Made by a program: the position numbers and the translations under genes
Source: Euleptes europaea
Lineage: Eukaryota; Chordata; Lepidosauria; Squamata; Sphaerodactylidae
NCBI RefSeq assembly: GCF_029931775.1
Contig: NC_079320.1
Span: 38,800,010 to 38,864,009 of the forward strand
Direction of reading: 5' to 3'
DNA length: 64,000 nt
The notes under the pieces: model-generated
What the model was told of the DNA's origin: nothing
The model's input: the letters and a program-made list of their open reading frames with translations, nothing else
The model's database searches: none
Shown: positions 22,701 through 34,680 of the stretch, in pieces
Position numbering within the stretch: the stretch's first letter is position 1
How the letters are laid out: each line of letters opens with the position of its first letter

Positions 22701-23540
22701 ACTAGATCTCTGACAGCAGAGAAATGAATACTCGGAGATGAACGTCCCTCAGCTTGGCACAGCAGTTCCTTACAGGTATGGTTTTATATCCTTCCTTTGC
22801 AGGGTTGTCCTTTCACACTTGATACAGGGTATAAAAGGACTTGAAGTTCATGTCCATAAAGAAACAAAACACTTGGTTTTCAACGTATCATTTTTCCCAT
22901 TACAATATACAAAAAGGGTAGAAATAATAACTTTGCCTTCAGAGACTGTTTCTATATTCAGAGAGGTACATTTTAAGTCAAGGATACTAATTAATATTTA
23001 CTGACATTTAGTATATCTTTTCATCCTATTTTGTTTAAGAAATGGAGACAGTTTAAAGCTTTCTGTTCAAATACTGCCCTTTATTACTAAGGTCAGAGAA
23101 GAAATATTCCAGTGGTAGAGAACTGGATGAACAATGCTCATGACATTAGGGGAATTGTATGTGATCATCTTTGACTTTCTGGGTTTCATCAAAGTCTCTT
23201 TTTCTGCAGCCCCTCAAGCAACGCACTACTAGATTTATGCATGAATTCTCTCCCCGTCTTTCTATCTTTCTGTTTGCATGCAAAAGTATTCAAGTTGGTT
23301 GTGATTTGTTCACTCTGTGCCAAAAAAGCATGGATATGTAGAAGTATGGGTCACTACACTTATTTTTTCCTACACGGAAGTGATTTTTCCCCTACATGGA
23401 CGTCCAAAACATCTGGTTGGTCTCTAAGGTGCTACTGGAGTGGAATCTAGCATGTCTATTTCAAGTGCAAGTAATGAAATAAACATGTGCCCTTGTCATG
23501 TATACGTGAGGCATACACAATCATTCCAACATAACTAACA
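22701..23540. other. Mostly unassigned
   Basis: A short dispersed-repeat fragment (TGGTCTCTAAGGTGCTACTG) lies at about 23415-23440. The rest was not recognised. Confidence 0.35.
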
Positions 23541-23978
23541 TTCATGTAGAAAAATCATCAAGTATGAAATGTTCAGGTTGACTTACAACAAGATACACTT
23601 TCCATTCCTTTAAACTAATACAAACCTAACTTATATTACTGAATTGGGTTCATTATCTTGTCAGCTATAGCATCATGGAAATGTTCATCATAGTTGGATG
23701 GTGGTGTTTTTTTTTTTTAACCTTCTCTATCATATGTTTCCTCCCTACTCTCTCCCAGAACTCTGGAATCTTGTTATCCCAAAGTCATTGTTCTATTTTT
23801 ACAGGATGTTATAGAATGCAGTATTTTAGAAGGAGATCCATGGACACAGATGGCTTGATAGTCTCTGTCATGAGTCCCATCTTGGTCTCCATGTTTCCCT
23901 GAGTTAATTAATCTCCCAAATTAGATAATCCCTTTAGGTAGCCTCTCTAGCAAGAGCAGGAACAAGTCAGCCAATAAC
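23541..23978 (+). repeat. Dispersed segment, copy 2 of 2
   Basis: Direct copy of 15751-16164, with a ~40 base stretch missing from copy 1. Both copies share abrupt ends, TTCATGTAGAAAAA and CAAGYCAGCCAATA, with unrelated flanks beyond. That favours a mobile element such as a solo terminal repeat over a tandem host duplication. Not classified. Confidence 0.85.
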
Positions 23979-23979
23979 A

Positions 23980-24423
23980 GAGCCCCATAGAAAGGGTTAG
24001 AGTTTCCATACCAAGAGGGATCACTTGATTGGCTTAGTACCGTCTGGAGTGGGAAAAGAGTACCAGATCCTTGTAAGGGGATGTGATGATTATAGGAGAA
24101 ATGCTAAAATCCTGAACTGGGAGTTACACTTTCCTTTTCCAGGAGCAAACAAGGGGAAAGGAGGTCCCTTGCCAGATAGGCCCATGTCAGGCCACCATGG
24201 CTCAAAAGCTGTAAGCAAGTAAGCTAGGGAACCAGTTTATTCAGATTGTGAGTTTTTAAACCATTTTGCATTCACTCATGGCATATGTATGAAATCCTTC
24301 TATTGTCCTTATTCATCCCCTGCCAGTAAATGCATCCACCTTCTTATTCTGTCTTCCCCAAATAAAATTAGAATCTGTGGTTTAATAATGCCTGTGTTGT
24401 CCCCAGAATGCTCAGGTGTAAAG
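23980..24423. other. No feature recognised
   Basis: Nothing recognised. Confidence 0.35.
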
Positions 24424-24431
24424 GGATTGGG

Positions 24432-24638
24432 TAGGGTTGCCAGGTCCCTCTTCACCTCTGGCAGGAGGTTTTTGTGGCGGAGCCTGAGAAGGGTGGGGCT
24501 TGGGGAGGAGAGGGACCAATGCCATAGAGTCCAATGGCCAAAGTGGCCATTTTCTCCAGGTGAACTGATTTCTATTGGCTGGAGATCAGTTATAATAGCA
24601 GGAGATCTCCAGCTAGTACCTGGAGGATGGCAACCCTA
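24432..24638. mobile_element. hAT-type MITE, complete
   Basis: TAGGGTTGCCA to TGGCAACCCTA with perfect 8-bp duplication GGATTGGG (24424-24431 and 24639-24646). Confidence 0.93.
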
Positions 24639-24646
24639 GGATTGGG

Positions 24647-25015
24647 GTATGTGTGTAGGCCAGCTCTTGATTGAGCTAGACTGCACGTTTAACTGAATAA
24701 AAAGTGTGAGTGTATGCATGTGTGTGTGTGTGATAGAGTGAGGCAGAAGTGGGCCTGTCAGATTCTGCCTCAGATCTCAAAGCGACAGGTGGTGGCACCT
24801 ATCTGGTGAATGTGCACAGGCTATTGTTTCAGGGGCAAGCAATAGCCAAACAGACTCCAAGAAGGCTGGGGAAGCAGGGCCGTCCATCTCTGGTTTCCCC
24901 CCTGTCTTTCCTGAGGGGCCTATGACCGTCACTCTTCTCCTGGATGATTTGAAATCAGAACTGTATAGAAAGATACCACCCCTTGAGCATAATCTAAATA
25001 TTCAGAATGTCATGA
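24647..25015. other. No feature recognised
   Basis: A short TG-rich tract at about 24718-24732; otherwise nothing recognised. Confidence 0.35.
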
Positions 25016-25023
25016 GCCAAAAC

Positions 25024-25627
25024 TAGGGTTGCCAACCTCCAGCTAGTGTAGAATTCAAAATACAGCACAAGACAATTATTTCCAAAATAAGGAAAACAAC
25101 ATGCAATACTTGCTATTAAAGTCGTATATTGGAAACAATTACAATAGTCACAATTCTTGAGCAAAGAAATGTATATCATAAATGGTCTAATTAAGACCCC
25201 AACTCCTAGCATAAGGCTTTACAATACAAAATATAGAAGCCCAGATGCTCAATCCTTATTCAGTCAGTATCAATAAATCCATAAAAGTGTGTCAGTAAGG
25301 CAACAGAAACAAGACATAATACAATGGAGATCCAGTATAATCCCATTCCGTGTAAACGTTTTCAAGCCTTCAGTCTTTCTGTGCACTATTCATTCAATGA
25401 CTAGCACTTGCAAGCCGTTGTTTGATTACAACCTCCAGCTAGTGGCTGGAGTTCTCCCGCTATTACATCTGATCTCCAAGCAACAGAGATCATTTCCCTG
25501 GATAAAATGGCCACTTTGACAATTGGGCTCAATGTCATTGAAGTCCCTCCCCTCTCAAAACCCCACCGTCCTCAGGCTCCACCCCCAAAATATCCAGGTA
25601 TTTCCCAACCTGGAGCTGGCAACTCTA
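25024..25627. mobile_element. hAT-type MITE split by a 380 bp insertion
   Basis: Ends TAGGGTTGCCA and CTGGCAACTCTA flanked by GCCAAAAC and GCTAAAAC (7 of 8). The MITE is interrupted at 25049-25428. Confidence 0.88.
25049..25428. mobile_element. Unclassified 380 bp insertion with 16-bp target duplication
   Basis: Flanked by the perfect duplication CAACCTCCAGCTAGTG (25033-25048 and 25429-25444). The sequence is AT-rich with no long ORF, no terminal inverted repeat and no obvious polyA tail. Confidence 0.75.
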
Positions 25628-25635
25628 GCTAAAAC

Positions 25636-27960
25636 TATCATATATGATCATCACAGAATTTGTGAGGTGAATTCCTGAGGTGGCAAGCTAACAACCCACA
25701 TGCCATAAGATTCATCTAACAAACAAATCATATAAATAGAAATCTCCTCATGATCCGTGTATTGTTTAATATGAGTGATCAAATGCTCCCCATAGGAAAA
25801 CAATGTATGTCTATATATTACAATAGTTTAGGATCGTAAATAAGCACTGGTATATGTCTCTTTCCTCAACAGATCCTAATGATACCAAGCAAAGCTTTTA
25901 TGTGGTATACAGTTGGATAGAAAGGAGATGCAGTGGCAATATGATAAGGGCAGCAGTGGGCACAATTTAGTTATGTGGCTTACTGAAGGATCTTTCAGCC
26001 ACCACAAGGACCATACTTTAACTGTGGTCACAAATGACAGTGAAGCCCCCTTACCAAGCTTAGAAACCCATTTGCAACTGTACCAACGTACAAGCTACTG
26101 TCTGTGCATCGTTACAGCTACATAACAGAGAACAAGATCACGTTCTATAAAAACTTAGATTTCTACTTCACAAACATCTGCCTGTCTGTCTGTCTAGACA
26201 GCTAGACAGTTATTCAATTTAGAGAAGATGGGAGAAAGACAGAAAGAGCACAATTTGCCTGACTAATCTCAGATTTCATCTGAAGTGGAAGATTGAAGTA
26301 GAAGCCTTCCTTCTAAATTCCTACAGTTTTTTACAAGCTCACACGGTTTGGAGTCATCTTTTTAAAATATGTCCCCATAGCTGTACTAGCTTAGCCAGAA
26401 CAGAATGCACACTAGGCAAGGGATTTTAAAACTATTATAACCTTTGAAGGGATATACTATTCTCTCTGGGCTGAGAAGAGCTGGAGGAGAAACAGGAATT
26501 TATAAGATTGCCTCCTGCAAACTTAAAAAAAAAAAAAGCCTTGAGAATTTTCCAGCCCAGATTAGTCATTGGATGTGTTTTTCTTGTATTGTGCAATATC
26601 TGTATGTCCAAGTCCCAAGAAATGAGCCAAAAATAGCACGCTTAATCTAATTTTGGTAATTTTGATACAGCCATATTGGTTAAATGAAAACGATTTGCTG
26701 AATCCAAATCAAGCAATTTAAAAATAGCTATTTTCATTGTCTTGGGAAAACAGCACGATCTTCATCTGGGAAGGGGACAGTGACATCCAAGCTCTGATAG
26801 AGCACAACTGAATATTAAGATCGTAAATAAATTTGTGTCTTTATTAGACAGTAGTATAAGCAGAAAAGATTGTGCCAGTTCACAAATGGCTGAGGCATGC
26901 TGTTGGAACATGTTGATGTAATCAAGCGAGCCCCATGAATTTTATAAGTGAAAATGCTATGCCTGTCTGTCCATAACAACCATATTAGGGAAATACAGGT
27001 AGACAGATTCACGGGACCATATACATAGGCTGTGTTCTTGTACAGAAGGGCTCTATTGCCCCCCCCCCTCACACTGTATCCCTTATACCTTCCAGGAAAG
27101 CTGCTAGGGAATTGTCCAGAGCAGTTCTCACTATGCTAATCACAGTTGGACTCCCAGCTCTCTCCCACTGTATGGAGGGAAGGGTGGTGGGCTCCCCCAC
27201 CCTTCTTGTGATGTGGGGAGGAAGGAGTGATGACAGTGGGCTCTCAGTTCTCTCATCGCTTCTGGGGTGTGTGTGGAAGTCATGTGGGCAATGGGTGCCT
27301 AGGGCACACACAAAAACACCTTGGACTAATCCTGCTTGGAGACATGTTTGGACCAAGCCAAGTCTCAGAAGCCCTGCCGGCATCTCAAGGATTCATCTTG
27401 GACTTGGCTGTTGTCTGTATAGGTCTGGGAGACAATGACAGGCATAAGCCATGTGTGTTGCCTTCTCCTGCGCCATGGGCCCCAGCATTGCTGCCAGTAC
27501 CTCAGTTGTTTGGGTAGAAATGGTCTGGTGTCCCACTGTCACAACAAGTGACATGGTTTGCTTAGAACAAGCAATTGTGTTTTTTTTTTTGTAATATAAC
27601 ATTTCACAATTACTTCAAGTCAATTTAAACCTTAGGATAATTGTATCCTCTGGAGCCTACAAACAGTCATAGAGCAGCTCCATGTACAGTAAAATGATGA
27701 TTGTTTCACCCACTTGCACAAGACAGGCTGTGGACTTTTCACCAAGTGGTAGAAATATGTCAGGCATGGAGGTTAGACAGGATGGAAGCGTCCAAAGTGA
27801 AGGAAAGGGTCAGAAAGCCAGAGAGACAGAGATAGCAGACAACTCTCTAAGGTGAGGCAGAAGTGGGGTCAGGGTTAGGCCACACATCAGGAATCCAGGT
27901 GGTCCAGGGCAGAGGTTCATTCACCATACTAGCCAAGCTGCTCAAACTGAACAGTCCAGC
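25636..27960. other. Gene-free stretch, nothing recognised
   Basis: Short overlapping ORFs only, including 96-108 codon frames at 27069-27517 on both strands without recognisable products. 26640-26800 looks single copy. Confidence 0.3.
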
Positions 27961-27964
27961 CAGT

Positions 27965-28286
27965 AGAGAAGAAGAAGAAGAGTTGGTTTTTATATGCCGA
28001 CTTTCTCTACCACTTAAGGAAGAATGAAACCAGTTTACAATCACCTTCCCTTCCCCTCCCCACAACAGACACCCTGTGAGATAGGTGTGGCTGAGAGAGC
28101 TCAAAGAGAACTGTGACTCGCCCAAGGTCACCCAGCTGGCTTCATGCGTAGGGGTGGGGAATCAAACTCGGTTCACCAAATTAGTGTCCACCGCTCATGT
28201 GGAGGAGTGGGGAATCAAACATGGCTCTCCAGAGCAGAGTCCACTGCTCCAAACCATCGCTCTTAGCCACTACACCATGCTGGTTA
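27965..28286 (-). repeat. tRNA-derived SINE with MIR-like core
   Basis: Read on the minus strand it begins CCAGCATGGTGTAGTGGCTA then AGAGCGATGG (a tRNA-like box A region) and includes GGGGAATCAAAC blocks. It has the core CCAAGGTCACCCAGCTGGCT and a GAA-repeat tail at the left end. Confidence 0.8.
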
Positions 28287-28289
28287 AGA

Positions 28290-29214
28290 GGGAGCAGCTT
28301 TATATCTCCAGTCTAGGTAAGGTATTAGTTGATTGTTCAATTAGCTGTTCCCAACAACTGTAAATGGATGTGCTTCCCCTTCTATCCATCTTGAGGAAGT
28401 TTGCTGTGGTGTTTACTGTAACAAACTGGATGAAACTCAAAGCAGTTTTGTGTTTGATAAAGTCACACCATTGTACATAGCTGCAGATTTGCCTTTCAGC
28501 AAACAGTGAATTCAATAGCACTCAAACACAGCAAGCCTACGTTACCAACATAGCCAGCCCAATAAACATGATCATCCTTTGAACCCTTGTCTGTTTTTAT
28601 ATGTCACTAAACTAGAAGCTAGGCTTAGGGTGTCCTGGCTTCATCTTCCTTTGGCTCACCACGAGCTGACACCAAACAAGCTCACTCTTATCTCAGGGAG
28701 TACCTTTGTGCCTAGAAAAGAAATATTTAATTTTAGTAGAACCGCATCCTCTGCAATTCTCAGAAAGTCTGTGAAAGAAGCAAATATAGATATTCCTGTG
28801 ATTACTGCAAGTTAGACTTTTTTAAAACAAGTATACCATATCAAGGAGTACAGTTGTAGGAACTCCTCTGATTCTGAGGAAAACCTTGTATATCCTAAGT
28901 AAACAACCCTTCTTCCTCTGCAGATCTGGCCTCAGGATTTGAGAAGGCCCTGGAGGTGACACCGTTTGCAATTACTGTTAATGCAGAACTCACTTCAAGG
29001 AAAAATCAATGTGATTTTTTTGTCACTTGGGTGAGTGGGTTTTCTGAGGCAATGTGCTTTGGTCTAGTTTCTCCTGAAAGTTTCCTTTGTTGACAATCAT
29101 TTTTAAATGGTGGAGACTATAGATAGACCAGGATTCTTGGAGACTAAGGATTTTAAATTTGAAACAGGTGCTAATCTCCATTAAACTGTTAAAACGGAAC
29201 ACATCCTACAGACC
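28290..29214. other. No feature recognised
   Basis: Nothing recognised. Confidence 0.3.
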
Positions 29215-29338
29215 TATTCTGTACCATTGGAATGTTTTAATTATTAAGCATTTACTATCCTGATGTAAGTCGCCCTGAGCCTGGCTTGGCCGGGGGAAGG
29301 TGGGGAATAAATAAAATGTTGTTGTTGTTGTTGTTATA
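29215..29338 (+). mobile_element. LINE 3' end with TTG-repeat tail
   Basis: GTCGCCCTGAGCCTGGCTTG then GCCGGGGGAAGGTGGGGAAT and AAATAAAATG followed by (TTG)n is a typical reptile non-LTR 3' terminus. Confidence 0.65.
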
Positions 29339-29494
29339 ATTATATAAAAGTGTGAAGACATCTATGATATTCAATCCATTTAGGCAAGCAAGGAAAACTA
29401 GATTATATGGGAAATTTGAAGAAAAAAAAAACACCTACCAAAGACATTAGAAAGTACAATTTATTCTTAGCCACAGTGAATTTCAGGCTAGATA

Positions 29495-29575
29495 GAGCAA
29501 TCCTAAACAGAAGGATCTTAAGCCCATTGAAGTCAGTGGGTTTAGAAGGATATAATTCAGTTTAAGATTGCATTG
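29495..29575. mobile_element. Short palindromic MITE (AATCCTAAACAGA family)
   Basis: Second copy of the 12875-12958 family: GCAATCCTAAACAG at one end and CAGTTTAAGATTGCA at the other, with CCCATTGAAGTCAGTGGG at the centre. Confidence 0.75.
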
Positions 29576-29706
29576 TTCATATTTTAAGTATTTTATCACT
29601 GATTTCATCACTGCTTTGGGTACTGACAATTCAAGCCTACTTGGTTTCTGGGAAGAGAAGCACTGCTATGCCTAAGAAATATGCCAGAGTTTACATCACT
29701 ACAATG

Positions 29707-29906
29707 TAGGGTTGCCAGCCTCCAGGTACTAGCTGGAGATCTCCTGCTATTGCAACTGATCTCCAGCCGATAGAGATCAGTTCACCTGGAGAAAATGGCA
29801 ACTGGACACTATGGCATTGAAGTCCCTCCCCTCCCCAAACCCCACCCTCCTCAGGCTTCACCCCAAAAACCTCCCTCCAGTAGCGAAGAGGGACCTGGTA
29901 ACCCTA
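29707..29906. mobile_element. hAT-type MITE, complete
   Basis: TAGGGTTGCCA to TGGTAACCCTA with perfect 8-bp duplication CTACAATG. Confidence 0.93.
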
Positions 29907-29949
29907 CTACAATGTGATTTGTTTCAATTATACTAGGGGCACCATTATG

Positions 29950-30118
29950 TTCCCAGGTTTAAAGGTCCCAGGTATAAAGGATCTCCAGTTTAAAGCATCT
30001 CCAGTTTAGTAGGTGATGTGAAAGACTTCTGTCAAAGATCCTGGAGAGCCACTAACATTCTGAGTAGACAATAGTGTCCATGATGTGATTCAGTATAAGG
30101 CAGCTTCATGTGTCTGTG
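29950..30118 (+). repeat. tRNA-derived SINE, 3' part
   Basis: AGTAGGTGATGTGAAAGACT and CCTGGAGAGCCACTAA then GCAGCTTCATGTGTC match the 3' part of the SINE that is complete at 49744-49955. The tRNA-like head is missing. Confidence 0.75.
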
Positions 30119-30120
30119 TG

Positions 30121-30750
30121 CACATATCAGTGGAGAAAAACTGTCTGTGATTGTGTCTGTTCAGGTGGCATGTGGCTATTCTGGGAGTCTTTGTACCTTT
30201 GAACAGCTCACTGGTTCTACATAAATACAGAATTATTGATTATTATCTGTTAAATGATACTAAGTACTAGCTTTGTAAGCCAAATCACAAAACTGTTTGC
30301 TTAGGGGGAAAGGGTGGGGGAGAAAAAGGAAAGTATCACCAGAAATGTTCTAACTACTTCCCCCACACACACACACATGTAGCTTGAAAGGCCTTTGATC
30401 CATGATAAATCTTTCCCCCATCCAAACTGCCTTTCACTCTCCCTTCCCCCTGATGCAGCTTTAAATTAGAAAGCACCTTTCTACAAGGTATTTATCCTTT
30501 GAGAAACACAGAGAACTCCAGAATCAGTGTGGATTGTATTGCTGTTGGAACCAGCCTGAAGCTTTTTGAAGGTTTTTCCCATATACTTCCTACATGTTAC
30601 TGCTATGACACAAATCTATGGTGTGGAGGAAGAAATGGCATGCTGTCTGCCTTTCCGTTTATTGTCATTATACTTTTTTAATGCAATGCAATGAAGATGG
30701 TTTTATAGGCACTACAACATGATAGACATGCTAACATAATATGGGTCTGT
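30121..30750. other. No feature recognised
   Basis: A CA microsatellite sits near 30366-30377. Otherwise nothing recognised. Confidence 0.35.
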
Positions 30751-30762
30751 AAAGAAGATGCT

Positions 30763-30978
30763 GCCCTGACTTGGATGGCCCAGGATAGCCTGATCTCGTC
30801 AGATCTCAGAAGCTAAGCAGGGTCAGCCCTGGTTAGTATTTGGATGGGAGACCACCAAGGAATACCAGGGTTGCTGTGCAGAGGAAGGCACTGGCAATCC
30901 ACCGTCTCTTGCCATGAAAACCCCAAAAGGGGTCGCCATAAGTCGGCTGCGACTTGACGGCACTTTACACACACACAC
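30763..30978 (+). repeat. 5S-rRNA-derived SINE, complete copy
   Basis: The head reproduces the core of 5S rRNA: GCCTGATCTCGTCAGATCTC, AGAAGCTAAGCAGGGTCAGC and CTGGTTAGTATTTGGATGGG, which include the internal polymerase III promoter boxes (A, IE, C). The tail has GGGGTCGCCATAAGTCGGCT and an (AC)n end. Flanks AAAGAAGATGCT and AAAGAAAATGCT form a target duplication. It belongs to the SINE3 (5S) class, probably mobilised by a LINE. Confidence 0.93.
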
Positions 30979-30990
30979 AAAGAAAATGCT

Positions 30991-31539
30991 ATGGACAGAG
31001 GATGAGAGGCAATCTGCTTCAAGAGCCCTTTTCAGACATTACATCTATGTGTCCCATGAGCCCAGCAACCACATGTATTAGGAGCTTGTGCTCCTACTAT
31101 GCTCCCAATCTGTATGGTCATCATGTTGTCTGAACAGAGGCAACCTGTCTGTTTTGTATGCATGTACAGCTTGAGTAATTCTCTCTCTGCTATTATTAAA
31201 TATATATGGGCTGTTTCACTAAAAGCTAAATAGGTTTTTATTATGCTGTCTTTTCTTATAATCTGTGCCCTCCTTTTTCTTCCACATCTGTCGTATTTCA
31301 CCCACTTCTTTCACGTCTGTCGTATTTCACTTGTGAGAAATGTAGTCCTCAGAGCAAACTACAGGAATTCCAAATGAGCAAACTTCTCAGTGCACACAGA
31401 GGAAAAGTCTACAGTCAGGAGGACACATACATTGCTTTGTTGTGGTCTGTTTAATGGACTCTCTTCTTGTGTTAGTAATATTTTGCATTCCTAGTTTCTA
31501 GCTGATGACCCAAACTCTTGAATTTGCATCCACTTTTGT
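30991..31539. other. No feature recognised
   Basis: A near-duplicate word, CTGTCGTATTTCAC, occurs at about 31287 and 31317. Otherwise nothing recognised. Confidence 0.35.
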
Positions 31540-31547
31540 AGGAGAGA

Positions 31548-31750
31548 TAGGGTTGCCAACCTCCCGGTACTAGCTGGAGATCTCCTGCTATTAAAGTGAT
31601 CTCCAGCCGGCAGAGATCAGTTCACCTGGTGAAAATGGCTACTTTGGCAATTGGACTCTATGGCATTGAAGTCCCTCCCCAAACCCCGCCCTCTTCAAGC
31701 TCCACCCCAAAAACCTCCCGCCGATGGCGAAGAGGGACCTGGCAACCCTA
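31548..31750. mobile_element. hAT-type MITE, complete
   Basis: TAGGGTTGCCA to TGGCAACCCTA with perfect 8-bp duplication AGGAGAGA (31540-31547 and 31751-31758). Confidence 0.94.
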
Positions 31751-31944
31751 AGGAGAGAAGATGCAAAGGGGAGGCCTGATTTATGGCATTGGCAGAACAG
31801 AGGAACTTCCCTGTGTGGCATCACATGCTTATATAGACCACTGTCACTAATTGTGCCTGCTATATAGCACATCAGTCCAGTCAAACATTGCATTGGTGTC
31901 TTTACATGGGACACATCTGGCCCAGTTTAACCATGACCCTGAGT

Positions 31945-32230
31945 GTAGTCAATTTTATTTGTTTGTTTATTTACTTAATTCATAACCTGCCCTCATTCCC
32001 AGCAGGCCAGACTCAGGATGGGAAACAACATATAAAACCACATAAAACCATAAAACTTCAGTGATAAAACACAACAATCATAGCAGCTATAAGATATCAA
32101 GATGGCACTTGTATAAAAGGACAATAATCAAGCAGTTAACCCCCATAGATAGCAGAAGGTGTGGGGGGGAGAGATTGGGGGAGATTGGGAGGTCGGCAAC
32201 GATGTAAAAATGTGCAGTGTTGCACAGGTT
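31945..32230 (-). mobile_element. LINE 3' region fragment
   Basis: The left end has the reversed tail (TTTATTTGTTTGTTTATTT) followed by AACCTGCCCTCATTCCCAGC and AGGCCAGACTCAGGATGGG, then a long A/C-rich stretch, as in reptile LINE 3' ends read backwards. Confidence 0.5.
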
Positions 32231-32334
32231 CATTGTCATCTTTCAGTCAGGATGAAGTTGAGTATCTACATCTGCTTATATGGCTGTCCAAATTAAGCCT
32301 GCAGATATTTTCTACCAGTCCCACATAGTGTGGA

Positions 32335-32475
32335 TATCATTTCAGAGAAGTAGCCATGTTAATCTGTTGCAACAAAACAAAAACAAACAAAAAAATCCCG
32401 AAGGAACACCTGAAATACAAAATTTACTCTAGAGCAAGCTTTCATGAGTCAGACCTCACTCTGAGTCACTTCTGT
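32335..32475. repeat. Sauropsid dispersed repeat
   Basis: AGCTTTCATGAGTCAGACCT and AGTAGCCATGTTAATCTGTT are hallmark phrases of a widespread reptile repeat; another copy lies at 52205-52300. Confidence 0.55.
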
Positions 32476-32479
32476 CTTG

Positions 32480-33325
32480 CTGTGGTTTTTCCATCTTCCC
32501 TGCCACTAAATATGCTTCAGAGCATATGAAAAAAACATAGCCATTTCCTCGTTCACTTAGTTAGCAACTCCTGACCTAGCCCCAAAAATACCATTTAAAA
32601 ACCTACTGTACAGAAATTCATTCAAATGTAATTTGTTCAGTCACATCTCAACTGCAGCCCCTGAATTTCACATTGAACCTCCTGCCACCTACGTAATTTA
32701 CAAAAAAAAAAAATTCCTCTGCCTTCACTTTCGGTGGCCTGATAACTTCCCCAATCCCATTTAGTTCCCAATAACAGTTTGGTTATCCTTTTCCTCCTAC
32801 AACTCCAAAGCATTCACATAAACTTATCTCTACACTGATACTAGTTTAGAAAATTACTTTAAGGGACGGATGAAAAACCCTTTTGGTCCTGATAATTTTC
32901 TCTATCGGCTCTTTGCAGAGGATGAATTCCTGCATACCTGGTTCTGCTGAGAAGCACATGATTGGTTTCACTGAGGCTGGTATTATAGTCAGGTGCTATT
33001 GCAGGAGGATAAGGATAACGAAGACCTGCCCCCTGAATTCCACTGTATGTGTCAACAACACATAGTGGACTGCAGGTAGGAAAAGCTCTGTGTGTGTGTG
33101 TGTGTTCAGTAAGATGGAAAATTGATGCAAAGATTTTACCTTACACAGAAGCCTTTTCAAGCATTTAGTGTACATAACACTCAATTTGCTTCAGTGTACA
33201 CATGTACTGAATATGCACATCCATGCACATACAATATTCTTGAAGTCATTTGCATACACATTAGTATTCCCAATCAATGTGGACTTTTCAGTACATCTGT
33301 GTAATATACCTCTCCTTCCTGCACT
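32480..33325. other. No feature recognised
   Basis: A short (TG)n tract near 33089-33105; otherwise nothing recognised. Confidence 0.3.
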
Positions 33326-33329
33326 ACCA

Positions 33330-33620
33330 GATAATGTTGATGTGGTAGGTAGGTACAGATTTATTGCATGTAGCCAAAGGCTGTTACAATCAAGTAGACA
33401 CAATCAAATCAGATTCAACAAGAAAACAGTTAAAATCAAGTAAAAATAAATAAATTTAAATCAAATACAAATGGTGTCCGGTTTAACTGCAATGCTGGCT
33501 CGAATTTTCCTGGCTGCTAGGGCAAAAAGAGACATATTGTAAGTGTCAGCAGAGTCAGTATCGGACAGGAGAAAAGAGAGCGTCTCCTGATCATTAAAAC
33601 AGCTAATCTTGGATAACTAA
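33330..33620 (-). mobile_element. Probable LINE ORF2 C-terminal fragment
   Basis: On the minus strand a frame reads SADTYNMSLFALAARKIRAS then a stop, followed by an AT-rich tail with TTTATTTATTTTT. This resembles the end of a non-LTR ORF2 and its 3' UTR. The clade is not assigned. Confidence 0.4.
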
Positions 33621-34225
33621 CCTTTGACAGCTCCATCTGTGTAATATAGAGCACATTATGCCATAATAGTTTTAGAAACCTCAGTTTCAAAATGTACTTT
33701 CCTTGCCATTGGTTAGATTTGTTTAGTGCATTTCTGGAAGGTTTCCCCCCACCCTCCTGTAAAGTACCTGATGCTTATAGTTTTCTATGGGTCGTGTAGC
33801 CCTCAAATACTATTATCACAACCTAGCACAGAGTTACATGCACTTTAGCCAAATGATTCCAATTCCACACAGCATTCTGTGTTGGCTCTAACTTTCTGAA
33901 GGGTAACAGCAAGTGTGTAAGAGCAAATACATTGAGGTGGATACCACCCCATCCTACCAGTGCACTGAGCAAAGTTTATTTATTTATTTAAATATTTATA
34001 CCCAGACTTTACTTTTAGCTCAAGTTTGAAGTCTTTCTCCAGTCTAAACAACCTTCATCCAGCTTAAGATCCAATGAAGTTGGAGGATGGCTACTTAGAG
34101 GATGGGTGAATCCTCTAAGAAACTTGATGGGTTGGACACAGAAAATATTTATTTTGAACACAGTTCATTATTAGGCATGGATGCCAGATGCACCAACTGG
34201 TACACATTGGATGAAAAAAAAAAAG
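33621..34225. other. Mostly unassigned
   Basis: A LINE-like tail fragment (TTTATTTATTTATTTAAAT) lies near 33976-33995. Otherwise nothing recognised. Confidence 0.35.
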
Positions 34226-34229
34226 ACTG

Positions 34230-34680
34230 TCATTTTTAAATTAGCCTTTGGTTGTTGCCTTGTGCACGGTTTTATTTAAATTCAGTGTTAATGCTTGTCA
34301 AAAGACAAAGGCATATTTACGTATATTCATGTGACTAACATGAATTAGAATTACAAAAATTGGATTCTTAGTTTTAATTGCAGAGCTAGTGTGCTATAAC
34401 AAGGTGAGTGTGAAAAAAAGAATGAGGCACAATACTTCAATCGGCAGTTTGTTTGCCAGCATTAATCGTGAGGTGTAGCTGAGGGAGTGATGCCTCTCTA
34501 CATACTCTGAGAAAGTCCTAAATTAACACTGGAAAGCTACTCTGGCCCTTAATGTTTTCAGTTTCATTTTATCTGGGAATGAGGCTCCTGATTTGCAGTG
34601 TAGATAAAGCTGCTCATTTCCTCCCCCCTTCAATTACATCAGAGAATGGATTAATCCCAGCCTGAAAATAAAAATAACTT
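34230..34680. other. Candidate conserved noncoding element
   Basis: Repeat-free stretch rich in homeobox-like TTAAT/ATTAG words (for example GAATGGATTAATCCCAGCC near 34644). It sits just outside the hAT insertion downstream of PCDH18. Inference from texture only. Confidence 0.28.

Noticed and set aside
30781-30860. Possible 5S rRNA gene
   Set aside because: Only the internal core of 5S is present, followed by a SINE tail and flanked by a target duplication, so it is a SINE.
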